Source: Phialophora verrucosa
Taxonomy: Eukaryota > Ascomycota > Eurotiomycetes > Chaetothyriales > Herpotrichiellaceae
NCBI GenBank assembly: GCA_002099365.1
Contig: MSED01000003.1
Span: 3,162,001-3,226,000, forward strand
Length of the DNA stretch: 64,000 nt
Reading direction: 5' to 3'
Positions 55,748 to 64,000 of the stretch are shown one piece after another (within the stretch, counting starts at the first letter, position 1; each line of letters begins with the position of its first letter). The notes under the pieces were generated by a model. The model was not told where the DNA came from. It saw nothing but the letters and a program-made list of their open reading frames with translations, and did not search any database. Position numbers and translations under genes: made by a program.

Positions 55748-56941
55748 GATATCTGAGTCTTTTGAGAGAAAATTTACGGTTTATTGGAGCAGGTGAAAAG
55801 CAAAGTGCGTCTGTTTTGTTACACGTTTATATTTTGGTCTCCTTGAGGGAGGGAGTTGGTGATCTCTAAATATAGAGGTATAGGGGGGGAAACACCAGAA
55901 CTGGTCCTTTCTATCACCAATGAGCCACCCATGGCCCAGTCGCATGGGCCGACCTCTCAGAAGTTTCTGCTTCGCGCTTCTCCCGTCCAACAGGAGCAGA
56001 TCTACCCGAATCTCTATTACCACCCTGTGGTCGTTCGTAAAACCAACACCTCCTCTCCGCTTTTCGGGAGAGCGAACACAGAGCGCATACGCCCAGCTGC
56101 ACGGGCATTTGATGTGGGGGCGGTGCAGCCGTCGTTGACCACACAGATTACAGAATTTTCCCTCTTCCGGTAATTGGAAGCGTCCCAGCATGACCGACAC
56201 GGCAAGATTAGCTGTCTATGGGTTGTTGTCTGTCATTTTGGGACATGGGTCGTTGTTTGAGACTATGTCCGGATCTCAAAATATGGGACATCCTGTCGGG
56301 GCCCTTTACCGTATCGCCTTGCCTTTGAAGCTTCCAAAATGCATCATCACCGTCATCATTGGGAACCGTCCAGACCATTGTTGATAGGCACATGGGCCAG
56401 ATCCCTCTCGACCATGATCACTGTCACTCACGACCACACAAAAGCCGAGACCGCTTACACTAGCCTAAACAGAGCACCTTTGTCCCAACCTAGTTAGCAT
56501 AGCCGAAACACGCCTACAGTATGCCGAAACGACAGGCCTTGCGCGTTCATGTTCCTTCGACCGCAGACACTCGAGGTATCCATCCTTCATTGCGATATGT
56601 GGTATAGCCAATGTCGGAAAGGTCCAATGAGTTTGTTCTTGTCGGGTGGAGTCACGTCGATTCGGGACCGACCACGAACGAAGGCAGGGTCCATTCAGGG
56701 TCTGTCTGTCCACTGTGTGGCATGATCACATTTCACTCAAGCGGAAGGGCGTCCCAGTCGTAGATTCAAAGACCAAGTTTGAATTTTAGATATTCTTTTC
56801 TCCATCACGGCCGTGGTCCATATGTGATGTTTCTCACCTGCCTTTAATATAAGAGTCTCCCCGCTGCAACGGCAGAACTGGTTCCGTGCCACGCCGCGAA
56901 CAAGTCCGACATAAAATCATGTTCTCGCATCGCCACGCACC
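55748..56941. promoter_or_regulatory. Divergent intergenic region, SDR / FAD oxidase
   Basis: About 1.2 kb between the divergent starts. No supported gene; frames near 55781-56200 overlap on both strands and lack motifs. A related motif, tcaagcggaag (56737-56747), lies about 200 bases before the oxidase start. Confidence 0.4.
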
Positions 56942-58510
56942 ATGCCTCGCCGCCAGCTTCAAAAGTCGGACCGGATCGTCATCGTCGGTGCTGGTGTCTT
57001 TGGACTGAGCACATCCCTCCATCTCGCCCTTCGGGGGTACAAGAATGTCACCGTCTTCGATAGGCACGACTACGAGTCCAGCAAGTATGACTACCTATCT
57101 GGGGCTGATTCAGCGTCTTCCGGTGCGTAGGATCAATCAATCAATCAATCTTTTTCTTACGCCCCCTACTATGTAACCAAAAAGTTTGCGCCCTTGGCTA
57201 ATCTCAAGGCGAGAGATTCAGATATGAACAAAATCATCCGCTCCGCATATGGCTCGCAGGTTGAATACCAGGATCTGTCCAAGGAGGCGATCGAATGGTG
57301 GACTGCTTGGAACGAAGAGATCAAGAGCGACAAGGATCTCCCGCCGGGCCTGAGCCCCTCGGATCGGGTATACATCAACAATGGCACACTCGCGTTCACC
57401 GACCAGGACCAGTTGCCGACTTTCGAACTCGACACGGTTCGAAACATGAAGGCTGCCGGTCTGGGTTCGACGCAGCTGGTGACCATGAACCCCGAGGACA
57501 CGGCGGCGGCGGAACAGCGAGGATGGGGTTATGGAATCGATCCCTTTCGCCGTAAGGAGAGGGGAAAGGGCAATGTTGGGGTTTTGGACACCACCGGCGG
57601 CGTGGTTGTGGCAGACAAGGCTTGCCGCTTTGCCCTTCACAAGGCCAGGGCGCTGGGTGTCAAGTTCGTGTTCGACGCCCAGGCAGGCGCGTTCGAGTCC
57701 TACTGCTACAACCAGGATGGGAAAGTGGTGGGCGTCAAAACAAAAGACGGCCGGACGCATTCCGCGGATAAGGTCGTTATGGCTTGTGGGGGCTGGACAC
57801 CGTGTCTCGTCCCCCAGCTGGACGGGCTCTGCGAGACAACGGCCGGCTCAGTGATTATGCTCAAGATCCCGCGAGACTCTCCACTCTTCGATCGGTTCGC
57901 TCCCGACCGCTTTCCCAGTTGGATGTGGAAGTTATGGGACGGACCCGAGGGCGGACTATACGGGTTCCCTCGCGACGATCGAGGGTGGATGAAGATCGGC
58001 TACCGAGGCACCAAGTTCACCAACCTAAAGATGCAAGCGGACGGTAAGCTGCGCAGTGTCCCTATCACGAGATGGAGCTCTGGCGAGAAGGTTACCCAGA
58101 TCCCAGCGCAGGCTTTGAAGGTATTCAAGCACTTCCTTGGCGAGTACCTACCTGAGATGGCAGAGAACGGCATCGATATCGCGCTGACGAGGCTCTGCTG
58201 GTATACGGATTCATTCGACAACCACTATGTCGTCGACGACCTCCCCGGCCAAGACACCGTCATGGTGGCCACGGGCGGCTGCGGCCATGCTTTCAAGTAT
58301 CTGCCGAACCTGGGCAAGTGGGTCGTTGATATCATGGAGGGAGTTGGGACAGACCGGACTCTGGTTCAGCGCTGGCGGTGGAGGTCATTGCAGGCTGGTG
58401 CCAAGCCTTTCAATGTTTTGATGCAGGGCAGTGGCAGTCCGACTGCCTTCGAGAACGTATCTTGGTCCAAAGACGGCGACCTGAAACTGGGTAGAGGTCC
58501 GCGGTTGTAG
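56942..58510 (+). CDS. FAD-dependent amine/amino-acid oxidase (DAO family)
   Basis: Flavoenzyme of the D-amino-acid oxidase fold, in the group of fungal fructosyl-amino-acid, sarcosine and pipecolate oxidases; it would release peroxide and an imine. Two exons, 56942-57122 and 57222-58510, give 489 residues. Marks: RIVIVGAGVFGLSTSLHLA (dinucleotide site GxGxxG), SSDMNKIIRSAYG restored by the splice, GGVVVADKACRFALHKARA, VMACGGWTP and, near the end, VMVATGGCGHAFKYLPNLGK, where ATGGSGHAFK is the usual family form and Cys replaces Ser. A conserved covalent-flavin Cys of this group may be that one or another; I cannot decide. There is no clear C-terminal peroxisomal SKL (it ends in GRGPRL). The intron carries an atca tandem run (57131-57150). 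Confidence 0.85.
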
Positions 58511-59370
58511 AAGGTTGAGAGGTTTGGGGAGACTAGTACAGGTATCAATTTACGCTGAATTTAGCCTCCAGGACTCCTGCAGACGTCAGCTTTGGTGCTC
58601 TTGAGCAGTTCAAGGCAACGAGTCAGCTGAGGGCACGATACTAGATTTTGAACCTTTGCTAAAATCAGGAATAGCAGTGGAAGGACATGGTCTCGCCGTT
58701 GTAGACATCGTTTGCTGGAATTAGGATGGACGATAAAGGAAATGCTAGGGTGCACTGCCTTCTAATACTTGGTAGAAGATGAGGGGGGTAGAAAGGCCGT
58801 GCATCTCGCCGGTGGAAGTGAAAGAGAAGTCCTAAGATAGGGAAGGAGATCTATCACTATAAGAACTACGGTAATGCTAGGAACACACGAGAACATTCGG
58901 ATGCCAAGAGTCGCACCTAGATTAGGAGATTACTCGTACGAGAGAAGCATCCTTCTCTCATGCTTCGAGTCGTGTATTAACTGAACGTTAAGGGTAACCT
59001 AAGACTTGAATACTACTTCTATTGTCGCGCTTTGCCTATCCTATTAGGCCATCCCTAACATGAGCATCCGTTATATACTTAAGTAAAGCGGCCTCGCTTC
59101 CTTTCCTAAACGAAAATAGTAAGGGATAAAGTATAGTTTAGGGTATATAATATATATATAACTCTAGAGTATAACTAGTATATATAGAATTATATATAAC
59201 TAATGGAGGAATCACTCACTTAGTCTCGTCTAGCTAGAACTAATAAACTAATGAGGAAAGAGATATTAAACGGACTGAACTGAACTGAACTTTAATTTCT
59301 ACTAAGCAGTGCAATCCATCATCTACTTCACCCGCCTCTTATTCGCACTCGTCCAGCTGGGGACCTTCCA
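58511..59370. other. AT-rich intergenic region
   Basis: 860 bases between two convergent genes. From about 58800 to 59290 the sequence is clearly AT-rich, with many TATATA runs (59140-59200) and an actga tandem near 59276-59290. No gene is seen. It may be a decayed, mutation-biased repeat, but no ends or coding remnants were recognised. Confidence 0.55.
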
Positions 59371-62300
59371 TTACTGAACATTAACTACACTCTCAAACCA
59401 GCCCTTCAAAGCGGTAGCCAGCACATTGGGCAAGTCTCTCACCTCCCTCACCACGAGGTAATATGGGAAGGGGAATCCGTCAAGGTACCTCTTCATGCGA
59501 AGTTTCGGCTCGTCCCCTCCACTGCCATCTGTACCGTTCGGATCCCGCTCGTACACAGCTTCCTTGAGGTCGAGAATACTCTCCTGCCCGGCATCGACAA
59601 TGACGAAAACGACAATGATCCGCTCGTCATCGTGGGCTTGTCGTAACAGCCGGGCGACCGCGTCATGGTCGGAGATATGGCCGTCGCTGACAATGAGTTG
59701 GAGTTGCCATTGCTCCTCACTCCCTGCTTGGCGTTGTCGTCCGGACTCTCGGAAGAGCTGAATGCTCTGCTCGAGCAGGCGCTTGACGTCCGTGCCCCTC
59801 TGGCCGAAGCTGAATGCTTGGAAGGCATTTGGTCCCGATTCTGCAGGGGAGAAAGGTACGCCGAACGGGTGGGCGACTGTGATTTTCGGAGCGTCTCCAA
59901 AGCCGACGACGCAGATCTCGCCGACCTCCAGCATGGCCAGGGACTTGGTCAACAGCGCGAGGGTCTCAAACGCGAGGACATCGGCGCCGGACTCGCTCAT
60001 CGATTTGCTGTCGTCCACGGCGATCATGATCTGGTAGTTCCGCTTGCTCGGCACAGAACGGCGCATCCAGATCTTGTCTCGTTTGTAGTTGGATGCGATG
60101 TAGGGGATGATGCGCTTGATGTTGAGTCTTTTGCCGGTACGGTAGTCGCCGCGAACTTTGGTTGCGGTGGTCGGCGAGAGGATGAGGCGAAGTTGCTCGG
60201 TCAGGGTGAGCGAAAATTGATGTGTGCTTGTTGAGCATTCGTGCCAAATTTGAGCGGCGTGTGCGCTGCTGGTTGGTGGATGGGTCGCTTCGGCTTGGTC
60301 GTTGCTGAGCTCGAGGTGTTCAATCTCAGGGCAAAGATCTTCCGACGCAAGATCAGTGTCATTATTTTGATTCACATCTCCTGGCAGCTGTGGCTGGCGA
60401 TCCGGAACAAAGGCACCAATATCTTTGCTCTCGGCTGACTTGGACTGAGCCTTGAGACGAGAGAATCTTTCGGTGATATCCTCCTGTGCCTCTGGTTCCA
60501 GAATGTTTGGTGGGCCGGTGTCTTCGTCCATGCGAGCGTCGTCGTCCTGGATCGCCTTACTCTGGTCGAGATTCTGCGCCTGGTCGACTCCTGCAGCACC
60601 AAGTGCCTGTGCATCCCCGTCGTCTTCGTCCTCGACATGCTCTAGATCCGCATCTGCCATATCCACATTCTCTTGCTGGTCTTGCTGATTGTCTCGTTCG
60701 GTCGCTGGCAGGATCTCACGTCGTTGATGCCACTGACTAAGGGCATCAGCCAGCTTCTTTAACGATTCGCTCTCCTGACCATCAGGCCTCTCCGCTCGTC
60801 CTGCCCCACGCTCAACGACTCCTTCTCCGCTCTTGCCTTCTTCATTGTTGGGTGCCTTGCCCGGTTGGGATTGCTCAGGATTTGGATCCTTGTCAGCTCG
60901 ATTCATGCCTTCAACGTCCTGTTCTGCACCAAGGTCATCTCGTAGCTCATTGGCAGCGCCCGAATCTCCACCGGCATTCTCTTCAGCGTCGTGAGCCGTG
61001 TCGTCTTGGTGAGTATCATGGTCTTCTGTACCATCTTCCGGGTCTTCCGGCTGATCTTCCATGATCTCGTCGTCTTGAGCAACGCCGTTGTCGACGTCGG
61101 CCTCGTCTGTGATGGCCTCGTCTTCGTCAGTCGCGTCATCCCACGGCTGATCTTGCTTTTCGGTGTCTTCGACTTCCTCGGCCTCCGTACCATTAGCCTG
61201 CTCTGTAGGATCCTCAATATCCGACAGTTCATCCATCCCGTCGTCCGAGATTTCATCGTCCTTCATTTCGTCTTCGCCCGCCAAGTTGAGCTCTTCAGGC
61301 AGGTCTAGAGCCTTCTCCTCATCCACATGCGCATCCATCTGTTCACCTTCAGGCCGCTCTCCGCCTTCACCCTCCTCATCTTGGTTCGACTCTTCTTGTT
61401 CTGCCTCCATGTCATCACCCTCAGCATCGTCTCCCTCGGCAGCAGCCTCGTCGTCTGATTTCTTTCCCTTGGCCTTGTCGTTCTTCATCTCCTTGTCCTG
61501 CTTCTCTGACTCGTTCTTCATGTCATCCCACATTTTCTCATCGACGGCATCAGTATCAAGATCATCAACAGAGCCCGCTTCTTCATCGATCTCCTTCTCG
61601 TCTTCGTCTCCGGACCGATCTTCGCCATCCTCATCGTCTGAGGCCTTCTCGTCCATATCACCCATCTCGCCCTCCAGATCTTCATTCCCCATGTCCACAG
61701 CATCTTCCCCGTGCTCCATCTCCTCTTCTCTCTCCTCCTTCTGTCCCGCCTGTGCGAGCTCAGACAAATCTTCGTCATCTTGCACGTCCTTGCTGATATC
61801 CTCTGCTCCCTCTCCTTCACCTAACCCTGTACCAGACTCGACTTTGCCAGATTGCTCTTCTTGCCCTTCAGCGGGATCCGAGGGGCGACAAAACCCCTGG
61901 CTTGCAAGTGTCGTGAAAGACTTCGCTAACTGTAACGCGAGACGACATGTTTCAAGGTAAATCGCAGTCTGCCGGTTGTGGAGGTGTTCGCAGATATGGT
62001 AGAACTGTTTGATGATTGGCATGGCGATGATTAGCAAGTTCTTCGCAACTTCAAAATCGGCCGGGGACAGAGATTGCAGCTTAGACATCACATGTTGATC
62101 AATCCGGCGGGCGACTCGGCCAATTTGTAGCATTCGAATGCCTTCAGCGACGTCCTTGTCTGATTTGGTCAGCCAACCCGCATCTTCCTCTGATCTGGGC
62201 AAATCTGGTTGTTCGGCAGACAATCGCTGTAAAGTGACGAAAATTTGATCCACAGCGCCTTTGAGATTCCGGTCAAACTCTTCAAGTGTGATTTCTGGCT

Positions 62301-64000
62301 GGAAATCCTGAACTCCATTCAGGACTATTGGCAATCCCTCCGTCCACACGAGAATCTTGAAAAGAAGAAACTCGATACGAGGTTCCTTGGCTTGCAAATC
62401 TCGGAGAGTTGAACCAATCTGGGACAGGAGTTGCACGGATCCGTCCAGGAGATCGCGGGAACGCTTCCACGCCATTCCTGGAGGAGCATCAGGGAGACCG
62501 TCGAGCGCCTTCCTCAAGTCCTCGATCTGACCCATATAAGCCTGTATGGTGGTGATCAGGTCTTTGAGATCAAGACCGCCATGCTCTGCCTGGAATTTCA
62601 AGATGCGACAGCCCATCGCTAGGATCCCACTCAGCCATGCGAGACGTGCTTGGACTACTTGAATATTGTCGCTCGATGTTGTAGAACGTGCAAGCTCATC
62701 TGATGATGAAGCTGCGACGGACTGGACCAAAGCAAATTGTGAGCGAAGTGCAGCCAAGTCAGACGCTTGCTTGGGAATGGCCTGTCGCTGACCGAGCGTG
62801 ACAGATAAGAGCCCCTCCAGCAATCCTACACAGCGGTTGACTTCGCCGTCGGTCAGATCGTCTGAGTGCTCTGTCCGAGCAGCGCGAACTTGGGACATAA
62901 CGTCGAGCAGTCCATGGAATGTGCTGTCAGCAGCCGACGCAACTGGCGAACGCTGTTCAATTGCGGCATGAGTGGGCAGAGCCAAGATCGAGGCGGTTGA
63001 AGACTGTTTCTCGAGCTCAGAAGTCGGGAGATTCCTCCTGAAACCCATGTGAGCGACTGCTCTGAGAGTGTCGGCAAGCAAGCGTCTCTTCCTCTCTTGT
63101 AAATGTCGGACAAACGGAGCATTCTCCTCTGTCAGCATCCCGGGAGTCTGCACCTGTAACTCCTTGAAACTCTCCGTCAGATCTTGTCGGAAAGTTATTA
63201 TCTCGTTTTGTACGTCGAAATCGGTGATCTTCGACAGGTACAGGTGCTGCATGCTCCTAGCAGCGCCGAGAGGCTTGGTGAGACGCTCGGGTCGCTGGTC
63301 CCAGTCTTGCAACCGCCGCCGACACTGTTCAACCGCAGCAAAAATATGCTCTTCACTGCTCCAAGGCCAATCTAGCTCTGCGACACCCGCATCTGGTGGT
63401 GATATCTGCCCAGTTGCCTCTTCTGGGGGACCGAGCACGACGGGCTGGTTGAGCAAGGCCCTATACTTCCTGACAATCTTGAACAGCTTGTGATGTGACC
63501 GTCGTGCACTTTCACGGAGTGCCGTGATGTTGGTGTCTTTCCAGCTTGCTAGCTTGATTTGTTCATTCAGGGCTTTCTCGAGCTCTGACCGACCTTTCCG
63601 CAACGAGACCTCTACACCAGCCTCGTACCGTCGGTAGTGCTCGATGACAGCCTGCACCGAAGTGGTGATTGTCTGCAGTGCTTGAGAATGGCCTCCCGGC
63701 TCCTGCAAGGTCTTGATGAGCGTGTGAAGTAGTTTCAGCCGCGACGAGTACTGGCCCAGCGTTGTCGACCTGAGAAACTCCTCCAGTGTTTGCGCAAGAG
63801 TCGTCCGGTAATTGATTGGATCAGCATCGTCAAACTTGAAGTTTCTGGAATTGTAAATGACTGCTTCGTAAGCAATAAAATACCATGCCTGGGCATCTTG
63901 CTCGTGTCTCCGTGTCTCTTCGTCCAGCAGCCTTGACCATGACAATAGCTCCAGGCGCCGCCAGCTGATTATTTGGGAGGACAGCTTCTCGATAAGCTCA
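59371..64000 (-). CDS. MDN1: Midasin (MDN1/REA1), C-terminal part
   Basis: Giant dynein-like AAA ATPase that removes assembly factors from pre-60S ribosomes in the nucleus and nucleolus. The window holds 1542 codons of the C-terminal part; the frame stays open at 64000, so the gene continues beyond the edge. Seen in order along the protein: helical linker sequence, a very acidic Asp/Glu-rich region of several hundred residues (about 60650-61850; for example SDDEDGEDRSGDEDEKEIDE), then the MIDAS domain with DDSKSMSE (metal-binding DxSxS, near 60000), GFGD and LIVSDGHISDHDA. The MIDAS domain binds the UBL domains of Rsa4 and Ytm1 in yeast. The protein ends LATALKGWFESVVNVQ. Confidence 0.95.
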   Translation of the reverse strand, partial: ELIEKLSSQIISWRRLELLSWSRLLDEETRRHEQDAQAWYFIAYEAVIYNSRNFKFDDADPINYRTTLAQTLEEFLRSTTLGQYSSRLKLLHTLIKTLQEPGGHSQALQTITTSVQAVIEHYRRYEAGVEVSLRKGRSELEKALNEQIKLASWKDTNITALRESARRSHHKLFKIVRKYRALLNQPVVLGPPEEATGQISPPDAGVAELDWPWSSEEHIFAAVEQCRRRLQDWDQRPERLTKPLGAARSMQHLYLSKITDFDVQNEIITFRQDLTESFKELQVQTPGMLTEENAPFVRHLQERKRRLLADTLRAVAHMGFRRNLPTSELEKQSSTASILALPTHAAIEQRSPVASAADSTFHGLLDVMSQVRAARTEHSDDLTDGEVNRCVGLLEGLLSVTLGQRQAIPKQASDLAALRSQFALVQSVAASSSDELARSTTSSDNIQVVQARLAWLSGILAMGCRILKFQAEHGGLDLKDLITTIQAYMGQIEDLRKALDGLPDAPPGMAWKRSRDLLDGSVQLLSQIGSTLRDLQAKEPRIEFLLFKILVWTEGLPIVLNGVQDFQPEITLEEFDRNLKGAVDQIFVTLQRLSAEQPDLPRSEEDAGWLTKSDKDVAEGIRMLQIGRVARRIDQHVMSKLQSLSPADFEVAKNLLIIAMPIIKQFYHICEHLHNRQTAIYLETCRLALQLAKSFTTLASQGFCRPSDPAEGQEEQSGKVESGTGLGEGEGAEDISKDVQDDEDLSELAQAGQKEEREEEMEHGEDAVDMGNEDLEGEMGDMDEKASDDEDGEDRSGDEDEKEIDEEAGSVDDLDTDAVDEKMWDDMKNESEKQDKEMKNDKAKGKKSDDEAAAEGDDAEGDDMEAEQEESNQDEEGEGGERPEGEQMDAHVDEEKALDLPEELNLAGEDEMKDDEISDDGMDELSDIEDPTEQANGTEAEEVEDTEKQDQPWDDATDEDEAITDEADVDNGVAQDDEIMEDQPEDPEDGTEDHDTHQDDTAHDAEENAGGDSGAANELRDDLGAEQDVEGMNRADKDPNPEQSQPGKAPNNEEGKSGEGVVERGAGRAERPDGQESESLKKLADALSQWHQRREILPATERDNQQDQQENVDMADADLEHVEDEDDGDAQALGAAGVDQAQNLDQSKAIQDDDARMDEDTGPPNILEPEAQEDITERFSRLKAQSKSAESKDIGAFVPDRQPQLPGDVNQNNDTDLASEDLCPEIEHLELSNDQAEATHPPTSSAHAAQIWHECSTSTHQFSLTLTEQLRLILSPTTATKVRGDYRTGKRLNIKRIIPYIASNYKRDKIWMRRSVPSKRNYQIMIAVDDSKSMSESGADVLAFETLALLTKSLAMLEVGEICVVGFGDAPKITVAHPFGVPFSPAESGPNAFQAFSFGQRGTDVKRLLEQSIQLFRESGRQRQAGSEEQWQLQLIVSDGHISDHDAVARLLRQAHDDERIIVVFVIVDAGQESILDLKEAVYERDPNGTDGSGGDEPKLRMKRYLDGFPFPYYLVVREVRDLPNVLATALKGWFESVVNVQ

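Noticed and set aside
55781..56200. 139-codon minus-strand frame between the SDR and the oxidase
   Set aside because: Opposed by a 105-codon plus-strand frame over the same bases, without motifs; better explained as promoter sequence.

Overview
The window is nuclear DNA of a filamentous ascomycete (Pezizomycotina). Genes carry short GT-AG introns of about 45-270 bases with CTAAC/CTGAC-like branch points. Families typical of this group are present: TRI12-type MFS, Pth11/rhodopsin-like seven-helix protein, Zn2Cys6 regulators and a VPS62-like secreted protein. A Eurotiomycete, perhaps a Chaetothyrialean black yeast, is my guess from overall protein flavour; the sequence alone does not prove it. 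No tRNA, rRNA, CRISPR array or intact transposon was recognised.

The first 38.5 kb is mostly conserved housekeeping sequence. It holds the 3' part of RPC11 (63-510), TEF1 (1776-3516), a probably mitochondrial short-chain dehydrogenase (4199-5353, minus) and an annexin with a charged N-terminal half (6056-8605). It continues with an MCP2/ADCK1-type UbiB protein (8904-10904), a small single-span membrane protein (12633-13190, minus), a FUN26-type nucleoside transporter (15126-16633, minus), haspin kinase (17062-18733, minus) and a mitochondrial helical-repeat protein divergent from COX7 (18984-22631). Then come a VPS62-like secreted protein (23561-24690), a rhodopsin-like membrane protein (25811-26952, minus), a frame-disrupted membrane protein (28462-30020, minus), an HMG-box INO80-type subunit (31132-32230), a second dehydrogenase (32464-33303, minus), OMA1 (33756-34922, minus), a PRCC-family protein (35218-36372) and a small conserved-looking gene (37880-38459, minus).

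From 38.5 to 59.3 kb the region is accessory. A TRI12-type MFS gene loses its last membrane segments at about 41.69 kb. There it runs head-on into a small two-zinc-motif gene (41699-42323, minus), whose decayed paralogue lies 1 kb further on (43303-43927, minus). Next is a block of catabolic genes: a succinate-semialdehyde-type aldehyde dehydrogenase, a GABA/choline-type permease, a Baeyer-Villiger monooxygenase, a Zn2Cys6 regulator, a short-chain dehydrogenase and an FAD amine/amino-acid oxidase (45492-58510). The two promoter regions around the monooxygenase share a CGG-containing 9-mer three times. I read this block as a candidate uptake-and-oxidation cluster with its own regulator. The substrate is unknown. 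An AT-rich stretch (about 58.8-59.3 kb) separates it from the C-terminal part of midasin (MDN1/REA1), which runs off the right edge.

Exon boundaries were worked out by hand. In each spliced model that I give confidence of 0.5 or more, codon phase closes across every intron, except the frame-disrupted membrane gene, which has no intron that fits.
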